From: Pelobacter sp. UBA6812 | Lineage (GTDB): Bacteria > Desulfobacterota > Desulfuromonadia > Desulfuromonadales > Syntrophotaleaceae | Length of the DNA stretch: 37,204 nucleotides | Assembly: GCA_002452265.1 (NCBI GenBank) | Contig: DKEW01000066.1 | Span: 1 to 37,204, forward strand | Direction: 5' to 3' | Part shown: one piece after another, positions 1 to 8,099 of the stretch | Layout of the letters: each line of letters begins with the position of its first letter | How positions within the stretch are numbered: position 1 is the stretch's first letter | Notes under the pieces: generated by a model | What the model was told of the DNA's origin: nothing | The model's input: only the letters and a program-made list of their open reading frames with translations | Database searches by the model: none | Made by a program: the position numbers and the translations under genes

Positions 1-34
1 AGCCCGACGAGCTACCGAACTGCTCCACCCCGCG
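1..34 (-). tRNA. Initiator tRNA-fMet (CAU), 5' part, cut by window edge
   Basis: Read on the minus strand from base 34, the sequence gives a 7-nt acceptor strand CGCGGGG, then TG, a D-arm GAGC/GCTC with loop AGTTCGGTA, G26, and the 5' anticodon strand TCGGG followed by CT. Base 1 of the window is therefore tRNA position 33, and the anticodon lies just outside. A 5' C and the GGG run at positions 29-31 of the anticodon stem are hallmarks of bacterial initiator tRNA. The 3' half is not visible, so the CAU anticodon is inferred. A strong promoter sits directly upstream. Confidence 0.9.
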
Positions 35-45
35 TCAAGATTTGA

Positions 46-74
46 AATATACGCTCTCGCAATCGAAATGTCAA
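46..74 (-). promoter_or_regulatory. Sigma-70 promoter for tRNA-fMet
   Basis: On the minus strand TTGACA (69-74) is separated by exactly 17 nt from TATATT (46-51). The expected transcription start is near base 38-40, only a few bases before the mature tRNA 5' end at 34. The promoter lies wholly between the SPOR gene stop codon and the tRNA, so the tRNA can be transcribed independently of the argS-SPOR unit. No terminator for that unit is visible before it. Confidence 0.85.
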
Positions 75-85
75 CGTTTGTTTTA

Positions 86-817
86 CTAACGTTTCCTAAC
101 CAAAGGAGAAGATGCCAATCGCGAAGCTTTCAAGGTAGAGGCCGCACCATCGGCTGCGTTCTTTGAGGCAAAGGGTCCAACATACACCCGGTACCAAACC
201 CCTTTACTACCGAGATCAGTTTTTTCAACAAAGGCAGGATAACCGCTTTTGGACAAACGACCACTCAGGTCCTGAGCACCGTCTATCTTTTGTACAGAGG
301 CAACCTGAATAATATAGCTGCCACCGGCACTAGCAACCGCACTTGCCGGCACAGCTTTGGGCTGAGGTTCTACGCTGGCCGCTGGCTGGGGCTGGGGCTT
401 AGGTTTGACAATAACCGGCGCAGGCTTGGAGGCGACCACTTCCACAGCCGGTTCACGGTCGCTTCGCACATCTACGGGGACAACCGGTGGCTCCGTGGAT
501 TGAGCAGGCATATTTATACCACTCCCCATCGGGGGCTGTTTACCTTCGGGCAGAGTATCATAAAAAGTCAACTGAGGATCGGCAGCCTCTTCAGCAGGTT
601 GCAACGCCCCGCTTGCAGTACTGGGTTCGGTTGGCGGTATGGCAATCCGCTCGGTAGCAGCGAGGTCTTCGTGAATGATAGATTCACTACCACTTCGGCC
701 AACGACAACGCCTAGACCATAACTGATCAAGGCAATGACCAGCCCCATAACGACCAGCACCAGTGCCTGTTTTTTTTCAAGGCGTCTTTGAGATCGAGAT
801 GCAACCTGACGACTCAT
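86..817 (-). CDS. Membrane-anchored SPOR-domain protein
   Basis: 243 aa. A short basic cytoplasmic N-terminus is followed by one transmembrane segment at about residues 18-40. A Pro/Ala/Val-rich, low-complexity periplasmic linker follows (about 45-165), and then a C-terminal SPOR domain (about 166-243) with the IIQVAS and WYRVYVGPF motifs. SPOR domains bind septal peptidoglycan with denuded glycan strands, and DedD/FtsN-type proteins of this layout act in cell division, so a divisome or envelope role is inferred. The ATG follows AGGAGG at good spacing, 15 nt after the argS stop, so the gene probably shares the argS transcript. It is not orthologous to FtsN by any feature I can see beyond architecture. 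Confidence 0.88.
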   Translation of the reverse strand: MSRQVASRSQRRLEKKQALVLVVMGLVIALISYGLGVVVGRSGSESIIHEDLAATERIAIPPTEPSTASGALQPAEEAADPQLTFYDTLPEGKQPPMGSGINMPAQSTEPPVVPVDVRSDREPAVEVVASKPAPVIVKPKPQPQPAASVEPQPKAVPASAVASAGGSYIIQVASVQKIDGAQDLSGRLSKSGYPAFVEKTDLGSKGVWYRVYVGPFASKNAADGAASTLKASRLASSPLVRKR

Positions 818-832
818 GTTGTTTCCTCCTGT

Positions 833-2497
833 TTACATTCGATCCGGCGCCGAAACCCCCAGCAACACCAGAGCGTTGTGCAAAACGGTACGGACGCAAT
901 TAATCAGATAAAGCCGCGCCTGGCTAACTTCCGGATCATCGATGATTACACGCCCTTTGTTGTAATAACTATGAAAACGCGCGGCCAACTCCTGCAAATA
1001 AAAAACAATCCGGTGTGGTTCAAAATTTGCGGCCGCGCCATCGACCACTTCGGGATAACGGGATAACAGCTTTGTCAGCATCAATTCGTCTTCGAGCGTA
1101 AGACAGTCGAAATCGACTTGGCCCTGCCCCGGGATAGTCATCCCCTGTTCTTCGGCATTACGATTGATGCTACAGACCCTGGCATGAGCATACTGGACAT
1201 AAAACACGGGGTTTTCGTTGCTTTGTTTTTTTGCCAGTTCAAGATCAAAATCCAGTTGGCTGTCGGAGCGGCGCATAAGGAAAAAGAACCGACAGGCATC
1301 GCGACCGACTTCATCAATAACCTCACGCAGGGTCACGAACTCTCCGGAACGGGTACTCATGGCCACTTGCTGTCCATCACGCAGCAGATTCACCAGTTGC
1401 ACCAGAATGATCTGCAAATCCTGCGGGTTACGTTCCAGACCGGCAAGTACGGCCTTCATGCGTGGCACATACCCGTGATGATCAGCCCCCCAGACATCGA
1501 TAACAGTATCAAATCCGCGATCAAACTTTTCCTTGTGGTAGGCTACATCTGAGGCAAAATAGGTAGTGGCTCCGTTGGATCGTACCAGAACCCGGTCCTT
1601 ATCGTCCCCATAGTCTGTGGTGCGAAACCAGATGGCTCCCTCTTTTTCATATGTCAGTCCCCGCTCTTGTAGCAAGGCAATGCCGCGTTCCACTTCCTGA
1701 CGATCATAGAGGCTCTGTTCGCTGTACCAATTATCAAAATGCACCCCGAAGGCCGCGAGATCATCCTCTATGCCGTCACGAATCTTACCCCCGCCGTATT
1801 CAGAGAAGAAACGTAAAGCTTCATCTTCGGGAAGATTACGCAGACGCTCACCCTCTTGCTCAAGTACTTCACGGGCAAGATCGATAATATAAACGCCCTG
1901 ATAGCAATCAGTGGGAAAATCGACAGCCTCTCCGAGAAGTTCCCTGTAACGCAGCAATAAAGATCGCCCCAAGGTCAACATCTGGTTACCGGCATCATTG
2001 ATATAATATTCTCGCTGCACCTCATAGCCAGCAGCGGTCATGACAGCCGCCACAGCATCGCCCGTAGCAGCACCACGTCCGTGGCCAATATGCAAAGGCC
2101 CGGTAGGGTTGGCACTGACGAACTCCACCTGGACCTTACGGCCCGCTCCGGTATGCGTGCGACCGTAAAGTTCGCCTTGGCGATAAACTTCGTCGAGCAT
2201 ACCGAACCAGCAACGCGGTGTAAGATAAAAATTTATAAAACCCGGTCCGGCAATTTCGATGCGATCCCACATGCCGTCGCCATCACCGAGAGCTGCAACA
2301 ATCGCCTCTGCTATCTTGCGAGGAGCTTTTTTTTCCGCGCGAGCCATAGCCATGGCTATATTGGTGGAAAAATCGCCATGCTCGGTGTGCGCCGGCACTT
2401 CCAAGCCTATCTCAGGCATAACCCCGGAATGCAGTTGTTGTTGATCAAAACAGCCCTGCAGGGCCTTACCGATATATTGCACCAACCGTTGTTTCAT
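833..2497 (-). CDS. argS: Arginyl-tRNA synthetase
   Basis: 554 aa, the usual length for bacterial ArgRS. This is a class I aminoacyl-tRNA synthetase that charges tRNA-Arg in the cytoplasm. An N-terminal Add-1 domain (about 1-110) is followed by the Rossmann catalytic core with ANPTGPLHIGHGRG, which contains the HIGH signature. The KMSKS position is degenerate (VAMSTRSG), as is common in this family. The C-terminal helical anticodon-binding domain ends in HNALVLLGVSAPDRM. The ATG has only a weak purine-rich ribosome site (AAAGAAAG). It is preceded by a roughly 200-nt untranslated stretch with its own candidate promoter, downstream of the terminator that ends the ftsB transcript. Confidence 0.97.
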   Translation of the reverse strand: MKQRLVQYIGKALQGCFDQQQLHSGVMPEIGLEVPAHTEHGDFSTNIAMAMARAEKKAPRKIAEAIVAALGDGDGMWDRIEIAGPGFINFYLTPRCWFGMLDEVYRQGELYGRTHTGAGRKVQVEFVSANPTGPLHIGHGRGAATGDAVAAVMTAAGYEVQREYYINDAGNQMLTLGRSLLLRYRELLGEAVDFPTDCYQGVYIIDLAREVLEQEGERLRNLPEDEALRFFSEYGGGKIRDGIEDDLAAFGVHFDNWYSEQSLYDRQEVERGIALLQERGLTYEKEGAIWFRTTDYGDDKDRVLVRSNGATTYFASDVAYHKEKFDRGFDTVIDVWGADHHGYVPRMKAVLAGLERNPQDLQIILVQLVNLLRDGQQVAMSTRSGEFVTLREVIDEVGRDACRFFFLMRRSDSQLDFDLELAKKQSNENPVFYVQYAHARVCSINRNAEEQGMTIPGQGQVDFDCLTLEDELMLTKLLSRYPEVVDGAAANFEPHRIVFYLQELAARFHSYYNKGRVIIDDPEVSQARLYLINCVRTVLHNALVLLGVSAPDRM

Positions 2498-2751
2498 GAA
2501 AAATGCTTTCTTTTTAGAAAATTAGCTGTCCCCAGCCACGCAAAAGCGCTCTGTACCCCACTTTTAGGAAAAGCAAACTGGAACAAGATTCTTAAACACT
2601 CGCTACAGTCACACAGACCCGCTCAAAAAACGAGAGCGGCCAAAACGGGTGTCTCATCGGGTTGCAACAGACGTTCGCAGGATAATCCGGACATAAATTC
2701 CAGCGCGTATGTTAGCCCTGCTTTAGCCCCCCTGTCAAGCGAGACCGCGAG
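2498..2751 (-). other. argS upstream region / long leader
   Basis: No gene is visible here. On the minus strand the stretch holds a candidate promoter at 2709-2738 and then a leader of about 200 nt. The leader contains one small hairpin with arms CCGCTC and GAGCGG (2619-2624 and 2634-2639, 9-nt loop). There is no T-run behind the hairpin, no T-box consensus and no leader peptide that I can support. Small reading frames in it lack ribosome sites. Confidence 0.4.
2709..2738 (-). promoter_or_regulatory. Candidate argS promoter
   Basis: Minus-strand TTGACA (2733-2738) is followed after 18 nt by TAACAT (2709-2714). The -35 is perfect; the -10 matches four of six positions. It lies just past the terminator of the preceding unit, where an argS promoter is needed. 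Confidence 0.5.
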
Positions 2752-2777
2752 CAAAAAATAACCCGGCAAATGCCGGG
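2752..2777 (-). terminator. Rho-independent terminator after ftsB
   Basis: Minus-strand hairpin with arms CCCGGC and GCCGGG (2772-2777 and 2762-2767) and a 4-nt loop, followed by TTATTTTTTGC. It lies 33 nt past the ftsB-like stop codon and separates that transcript from argS. The plus strand has no T-tract, so it works in one direction only. Confidence 0.85.
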
Positions 2778-2810
2778 ATAATTGAGTATGTCCTATGTCA
2801 AACTGCCATA

Positions 2811-3167
2811 TCAGGGATTGGATGGAGGCAATTTCTCTAACTTTTCAGAATCAGGTTTTTCGGAGGGAAACTGATAAACCACTTCTCCATCACCCACCAT
2901 ACCCAGCTCTTGGCGAGCAAGTGCTTCAATATAATTGCGATCTGTCTTAAGTAGATTAATTTCCTGTTTTAAGGCGCGGTTTACGTCCTGCTTTTCGGCA
3001 ACCTGTCGTTCCAAAGCAGATTTGTGACGCCGCGCTTGCAACATGCGCAAGGCTCCTTTTTCTCCAAAAAGCCCCGCACCCAGGATTAACAAGATGATGA
3101 CCACCGGTACCAGTGGAATCCGACGGCCACTGATACGCACACCGGATGTGGCTTTAGGGCCTGTCAT
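2811..3167 (-). CDS. ftsB: FtsB/DivIC-family septum formation initiator
   Basis: 118 aa, bitopic. A basic cytoplasmic N-terminus (1-16) precedes one transmembrane helix (about 17-36), a coiled coil (about 42-78) with the ALERQVAEKQ heptads, and the family's conserved ending around ARQELGMVGDGEVVYQF. A short Pro/Ser/Glu-rich tail follows. Family members bridge FtsL/FtsQ in the divisome and activate septal peptidoglycan synthesis. The ATG has AAGGAG 7 nt upstream. FtsB sits beside eno in many proteobacteria, but here it follows a ComEA-like gene. Low sequence conservation means other bitopic coiled-coil proteins cannot be fully excluded. Confidence 0.85.
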   Translation of the reverse strand: MTGPKATSGVRISGRRIPLVPVVIILLILGAGLFGEKGALRMLQARRHKSALERQVAEKQDVNRALKQEINLLKTDRNYIEALARQELGMVGDGEVVYQFPSEKPDSEKLEKLPPSNP

Positions 3168-3254
3168 ACCTGCACTCCTTCAACGACCTGCTCCAAAACT
3201 TCCCAGACGACAATGCGCTGTTTCACGCACGCAAACCCGCGCAACAAACCCGGA

Positions 3255-3560
3255 TCAGTTTACTAAGATCTGCCCCCGGATTTTTTCCAAGGTCTGTCTA
3301 CCGATACCTTTAACCTGCAGCAGGTCCTCAGCCTTTGCAAAAGGACCATGCACCTTACGATATTCAACAATGCTGCGAGCGGTTACCTTCCCGATACCGG
3401 GAAGAGCCTGTAGCTGTTCCGCTGTGGCGCTATTCACTGCCACGACTGAAGCCGAGGCAACAGTTTTTTCAGCTGTCGCACCCTGCGCGGAAAAACCATC
3501 GGCAGGAATAAAGGCAACCAAACATATCACCAACACTAACCAGTTTACCAGAGTTTTCAT
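3255..3560 (-). CDS. comEA: ComEA-like helix-hairpin-helix protein, exported
   Basis: 101 aa. A signal peptide (about 1-25, hydrophobic core LVLVICLVAFI, probable cleavage after FSA) is followed by a short linker. A double helix-hairpin-helix domain (about 41-100) carries the two glycine hairpins LPGIGKVTA and VKGIGRQTL. This layout matches short periplasmic ComEA proteins, which bind incoming double-stranded DNA during transformation without sequence specificity. The rest of the competence machinery (ComEC, pilus genes) is not in the window, so DNA uptake is inference only. AAGGAG precedes the ATG at 6 nt. Confidence 0.9.
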   Translation of the reverse strand: MKTLVNWLVLVICLVAFIPADGFSAQGATAEKTVASASVVAVNSATAEQLQALPGIGKVTARSIVEYRKVHGPFAKAEDLLQVKGIGRQTLEKIRGQILVN

Positions 3561-3628
3561 AGAGACTCCTTACGGGGCTAAATGTGGACAGGCCGCAATC
3601 CCACCAGCAGAATTAAGCGGGACACCAC

Positions 3629-3658
3629 TTATTAGCATTTTTTATTTTTTTCAGTCAA
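3629..3658 (-). promoter_or_regulatory. Candidate comEA-ftsB promoter
   Basis: On the minus strand TTGACT (3653-3658) is followed after 18 nt by TAATAA (3629-3634), with an A-rich spacer. It lies about 70 nt upstream of the comEA ATG in an AT-rich gap after lptD. I see no clear lptD terminator in the same gap. Confidence 0.4.
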
Positions 3659-3708
3659 TTAATTTTTACAAATTTTCCGCAAAATAGCTTTCCCCGTATT
3701 GAAGCCTA

Positions 3709-5817
3709 CTACAAAGATGATTCAAGACTGCTACCGGAACGCGCCGTTCTTCCTATTCCAGTCAAAGCAAAACTGATAGTGAATTGCTGTTCATCGCGCC
3801 GATCCCTCCACGACACAAACATACTCCAGCATTGCGCCCGGTATTCCAGATTAAGTACATTTTCAAGAGTAACACTATCATCCAGAGCATAGCGTTGCTC
3901 ATAGTTAACGTAAACCGGCTTCAACCAAGCCGTATCCATCTTGACGCCAACATACTCCTGTTCGTCCTGCCGGTAACGGTACCTCAAAGCCAGAGCATTG
4001 CCATGTCCATCTTCCACACCGCCTTCGGTGCTGAAAGTACGCAAACCGCCGCCTCCGCTTGTAGCCAGACGAGAATCGAGATCAAAGTAGCTGTGACGCG
4101 TCGGACGGATGATCAGTTCTGTGCGAAGATCGCTCCACCGCTGCGCTTCTTGCCGGTCCGGTGCCAACAGGTCGACATGCTGGGTCAACGACAGATCGTA
4201 TTCCTGTGCTACCCGCAGGTAAATAAACTCGTGATAATCCACCTGCCCCTGAACGGATTCAAGGCGGGCGACCAGGCGGTTTACCAACCCGTAACTAAGC
4301 GTATTGCGGCGACCGATAAAATCATCGGACTCAAGTAGGGGCAGATCGTCCTGATTCACGCTAGGTACATAATAATAGGTCACTTCCGGCTGCAGAATGT
4401 GCTGAATTTTACTCACAGTGTCGCCATCCACGGCATAGACTCTGCTGAGACGCGTGCCGAGACGCAAAGTAGCATCCGGCACGCCTTTTTGTTCATCCCC
4501 TTCGGCCCAGGAATAAAATCTTTCTCGGTAACCTATTTCTGCACCGACTTCCAACCAGTCACCAGGAGTGAATTGAGCCGACAACGCCGGGCGCAAACTA
4601 AGACGACTGACCTTATCGCCTTGTTTCTGCCAGAGGTAGGATGCTGACGAGTCAAGACTATAGTAAAACGGACTGTAGCCGAACCTATGCCTTAACATAT
4701 TGAAACGAACCTCGGGCAACCGCTGCAACGTCAGATCATCATTGACCGGAGTATCACCGTCATCCTGATTCAATTGACGCAAGTACTTGAACTGACCTGC
4801 CAGATTATTGTTTCCCCAATGCCGGCTCGCAGCCACCACGGTTTCGGCACGATCACGGTTATACTCACCAGCAACTTCGCCAAAGTCGGAGAAATAGCGG
4901 CGACTGCTGACATACTGGGCATCGGCAGTCAACCAGACCTGCCCCGGCAAGGTCCCCATGTGCTGCCAGTCAAGAGCAACTTGATCACTATGCCCCTGAA
5001 GACCTGAGACATGATACAATTTGGCTTCACCTTCGTTATCATGCCCAAGGAAATAACGGTATTCAATCCCTTTACCAACGCCGAGTTTGGAAAAATAATC
5101 GAGGTAATAAGTCATGTCCATATGGCGATCAAGGACTTGATAGTAAACAAGAGAAAGCTCTGTCCCACGCTTGTCGGATTGCCCGAAACGCGGCATCAAC
5201 AGCCCGGACTCCCGTTCGACTTTAACCGGGTATCCCATCACAGGCAGATACAAAACAGGAACGTCGTATATATGGAAAAAGACATGCCGGGCCCAGGCAT
5301 AACCGCCGACCGTAACATCCAATTGCCGGGCGCTAAACTTCCATGAAGGCCTGTCGCCATCGCAAGTTGTAAAAGTACCGTCCTGGATATGGTACTGGTA
5401 TTTACCGAGCTTCTCAATTTCGCTGCCAGCAACATGGAAGTTGGGTTTTGGCAAAAAAATCTTCCCATCGCTGATGGAACCGGTGTCCTGGTTGACGTTC
5501 AGGCTCAAAGCCTCACCGGTAACCACCGCCTCGGGGTCAAACAAACGCACCTGACCGCGAGCTTGAGCATCACCGGTTTCTTCATTGAATTGCAGATTTT
5601 CGGCGGCGAGCGTCTGCTCCCCCCGGCGCAACAAGACATTCCCCTTGGCCTGATACACTCCCGCCTTCTGGTCAAATACCAGTTCCTCGGCCTCCAATGC
5701 CACTGGTTCTGCAGAAGTATCAACTGTATCTTCAGCAAAAACCGGACAAACAGACAACATCATGATTGCCAACAACAGGAAAGCCGCGCTTTTCAGCGCA
5801 ATGCAATTGTCTTTCAC
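3709..5817 (-). CDS. lptD: LPS-assembly outer membrane protein LptD
   Basis: 702 aa. A signal peptide (cleavage probable after VFA, residue 28) precedes an N-terminal OstA/LptA-like beta-jellyroll (about 38-150; VALEAEELVFDQ, YQAKGNVLL). A large C-terminal beta-barrel (about 190-690) rich in alternating aromatic strands follows, including the family block PVLYLPVMGYPVKVERESGLLMP. LptD forms the outer-membrane LPS translocon with LptE. The mature protein has exactly two cysteines, C152 in or near the jellyroll end and C663 in the last strands. The GTG start lies in a GTGA overlap with the folC stop, implying translational coupling, and is chosen because the signal peptide begins there. No lptE is seen in the window. 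Confidence 0.95.
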   Translation of the reverse strand: MKDNCIALKSAAFLLLAIMMLSVCPVFAEDTVDTSAEPVALEAEELVFDQKAGVYQAKGNVLLRRGEQTLAAENLQFNEETGDAQARGQVRLFDPEAVVTGEALSLNVNQDTGSISDGKIFLPKPNFHVAGSEIEKLGKYQYHIQDGTFTTCDGDRPSWKFSARQLDVTVGGYAWARHVFFHIYDVPVLYLPVMGYPVKVERESGLLMPRFGQSDKRGTELSLVYYQVLDRHMDMTYYLDYFSKLGVGKGIEYRYFLGHDNEGEAKLYHVSGLQGHSDQVALDWQHMGTLPGQVWLTADAQYVSSRRYFSDFGEVAGEYNRDRAETVVAASRHWGNNNLAGQFKYLRQLNQDDGDTPVNDDLTLQRLPEVRFNMLRHRFGYSPFYYSLDSSASYLWQKQGDKVSRLSLRPALSAQFTPGDWLEVGAEIGYRERFYSWAEGDEQKGVPDATLRLGTRLSRVYAVDGDTVSKIQHILQPEVTYYYVPSVNQDDLPLLESDDFIGRRNTLSYGLVNRLVARLESVQGQVDYHEFIYLRVAQEYDLSLTQHVDLLAPDRQEAQRWSDLRTELIIRPTRHSYFDLDSRLATSGGGGLRTFSTEGGVEDGHGNALALRYRYRQDEQEYVGVKMDTAWLKPVYVNYEQRYALDDSVTLENVLNLEYRAQCWSMFVSWRDRRDEQQFTISFALTGIGRTARSGSSLESSL

Positions 5818-7082
5818 CGGGTTATCCCCCTATCCATCAAATAGTCCCGCACAGCTGCAACTAAAAATAATGACCCCGCCACCAGCACAATTTCCCCCTC
5901 GCAGCGGTCGGCAAGAGCTGTAGCCATCGCCTCGGCCGGGGTCGCATAGGTTGCGGCCGAAACGCCGCACCGTCTGGCCTTCCGAACCAGTTTACCGGGT
6001 TCCACCCCTTGGTCAACAGGTGGCAAGGTTGCATACAGACAGGCCGTATAAGGTAACAAGGGATCAAGAATATCATCGGGCAACCGCGGCCCTTTGATAC
6101 CTGCAACCCAGCGTACTTTTACATGCCCGAGAGAGTCCAGATACCGGGCCAGCGCCTGGGCACCACCATGATTATGCGCACCATCAAGTAGCACCTTTCG
6201 TTGCTCACCCCACCATTCAAGGCGGCCTGGCCAACAAACGTTTTCAACCCCATTGCGCAAAGCTTGTTCGGAGAGAGCGACACCACGACTTCTCAGCAGA
6301 GCTGCCACATCAAGAGCCACCGCAAGATTTTCGCGCTGATGCGCACCTGCCAACCCGGGGAACAAGGCCCTCAGCGTTAAATTTGGTGAAAGAAAATCGA
6401 AGCACTGCCCATGTTCATCAATCCGGAAATCGCGCCCCCATAGACTTACTGGCGCTTCCATCTGTGCAGCTCTGGCTAACAGCACGTTCTCGGCTGCTGG
6501 CTGCTGCGAAGCAATGACCACCGGAACTTTCGGCTTGATGATACCCGCCTTTTCACCAGCAATGCTCGCCAAATCCGGCCCCAGGTGCTCGGCATGATCG
6601 CAACAGATCGGAGTAATAACTGAAACCTCAGGCAACACAGCATTGGTCGCGTCAAGACGGCCGCCCATACCGACTTCCAACACTGCAAACTCGACATTTT
6701 TGCGTTTGAAATGCAGCAGGGCCATCGCTGTCGTAAATTCAAAAAAGGTGACAGGTACAGATCCAACGACCGCTCGTATTTCATCAACCAGTGCTACCAT
6801 TTCAGGCTCGCTAACAGGCTCGCCATCGATACGTATGCGCTCGGTAAAAGAATGCAGATGTGGAGAGGTGTAGAGTCCGGTATGAAACCCTGCCGACTGC
6901 AGTATCAAGGCGGTAGCTGCCGACACCGAACCTTTACCGTTGGTGCCTGCCACATGCACGATACGCATAGCCCTTTCGGGGTTATCCAGTCGCGTCAGCA
7001 GGGTTTGAATATTGGAGAGGCCCAGCTTAATGCCAAAGCGTTGCAGCCCAAACAGATAAGCCAGGCTCTGTTGGTAATCCAT
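5814..7082 (-). CDS. folC: Folylpolyglutamate / dihydrofolate synthase
   Basis: 422 aa, a Mur-ligase-like ATP-dependent enzyme that adds glutamate to dihydropteroate and folates. The P-loop is VAGTNGKGS (44-52). The TSPHL substrate loop follows, and AVLEVGMGGRLDATN (the Mg/ATP region) and LLDGAHN are both present. The ATG begins 3 nt after the accD stop, and the stop overlaps lptD by 4 nt, so the three genes look translationally coupled. The accD-folC pair is also seen in gammaproteobacteria such as E. coli, where it is followed by dedD rather than lptD. Whether the enzyme is bifunctional cannot be told from sequence by eye. Confidence 0.96.
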   Translation of the reverse strand: MDYQQSLAYLFGLQRFGIKLGLSNIQTLLTRLDNPERAMRIVHVAGTNGKGSVSAATALILQSAGFHTGLYTSPHLHSFTERIRIDGEPVSEPEMVALVDEIRAVVGSVPVTFFEFTTAMALLHFKRKNVEFAVLEVGMGGRLDATNAVLPEVSVITPICCDHAEHLGPDLASIAGEKAGIIKPKVPVVIASQQPAAENVLLARAAQMEAPVSLWGRDFRIDEHGQCFDFLSPNLTLRALFPGLAGAHQRENLAVALDVAALLRSRGVALSEQALRNGVENVCWPGRLEWWGEQRKVLLDGAHNHGGAQALARYLDSLGHVKVRWVAGIKGPRLPDDILDPLLPYTACLYATLPPVDQGVEPGKLVRKARRCGVSAATYATPAEAMATALADRCEGEIVLVAGSLFLVAAVRDYLMDRGITR

Positions 7083-7085
7083 GGG

Positions 7086-7934
7086 TTATTTATTCGTGAA
7101 GATACGTAAAACCTGAGCCAGGCGTGCCTTCATTTCCGGTCGGCGCACGATCATATCAACCATGCCGTGCTCCAGAAGGTATTCAGATCGCTGAAATCCT
7201 TCGGGCAGTTTCTGACGAATGGTCTGTTCAATAACGCGAGGACCGGCAAATCCGATCAAGGCACGAGGTTCAGCCATATTGATATCACCCAGCATGGCAA
7301 AACTCGCTGTCACCCCACCAGTTGTCGGATCGGTCAATACCGAGATATAAGGAAGACCGGCTTCTTTGAGTCGGGCAAGGGCCCCACTGGTTTTGGCCAT
7401 CTGCATCAGGGACATAATGCTTTCCTGCATACGTGCCCCGCCAGAAGAAGAGAAAATCAGACAAGGACACCGGTTTTCCAAGGCCTTTTCTGCCGCCCGG
7501 GTCACTTTTTCTCCGACCACGGACCCCATGCTGCCGCCCATAAAAGAAAAATCAAACACAGCGACGACCACCGGCAGGGCCTCGATGGAACCCTCGCCCC
7601 AAAGGACGGCATCATTCAGGCCGCTGTTTTTAATGGCGGCGCTGATGCGATCGCGATAACGCTTACCATCCTTGAACTCAAGAAAATCGACGGACTGCAT
7701 GGTGGCATCATGTTCGACAAACGAATCTTCATCCAGCACCAGAGCGATGCGCTCACGGGCGGAAATCCGAAAATGATAATCACATTTCGGGCAAACGTTT
7801 TGATTCCGCTCGATCTCCTTTGCATAGATGATTTCATTGCAATGGGGACATTTGCGCCATACCCCTTCGGGCATTTTTACTTTTTTGGATTCAACAGGCA
7901 CAATCGGTGCCTTCGTTTTTTTAAACCAGGCCAT
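7086..7934 (-). CDS. accD: Acetyl-CoA carboxylase carboxyltransferase, beta subunit
   Basis: 282 aa. An N-terminal zinc ribbon has CPHC (C29, C32) and CPKC (C48, C51); it is followed by the crotonase-fold carboxyltransferase domain with the GGSMGSVVGEK and SSGGARMQE oxyanion-hole segments. With AccA (not in the window) it transfers the carboxyl group from biotin to acetyl-CoA, giving malonyl-CoA for fatty acid synthesis. The ATG is preceded by GAGGTGAG. The gene heads accD-folC-lptD, linking membrane lipid supply with LPS export on one transcript. The 165-nt gap upstream contains no gene, and I could not fix a promoter in it. Confidence 0.97.
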   Translation of the reverse strand: MAWFKKTKAPIVPVESKKVKMPEGVWRKCPHCNEIIYAKEIERNQNVCPKCDYHFRISARERIALVLDEDSFVEHDATMQSVDFLEFKDGKRYRDRISAAIKNSGLNDAVLWGEGSIEALPVVVAVFDFSFMGGSMGSVVGEKVTRAAEKALENRCPCLIFSSSGGARMQESIMSLMQMAKTSGALARLKEAGLPYISVLTDPTTGGVTASFAMLGDINMAEPRALIGFAGPRVIEQTIRQKLPEGFQRSEYLLEHGMVDMIVRRPEMKARLAQVLRIFTNK

Positions 7935-8099
7935 CTCTCACCTCGTTGGCTCGTTCTCAACAGGAGTCGTCACAGGAGAACTGGTCTGAATTTATCGGGG
8001 AAAAGCCCAATCTCACCACAATTCGCACCAGCGGTGACATCGGAATCATTTTCCCAGGACAGTCAAAACAGGTAAGTTTATGAAAGGCAGAGAATGATT

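Noticed and set aside
2498..2751. T-box riboswitch before argS
   Set aside because: No T-box consensus and no terminator hairpin near the start codon.
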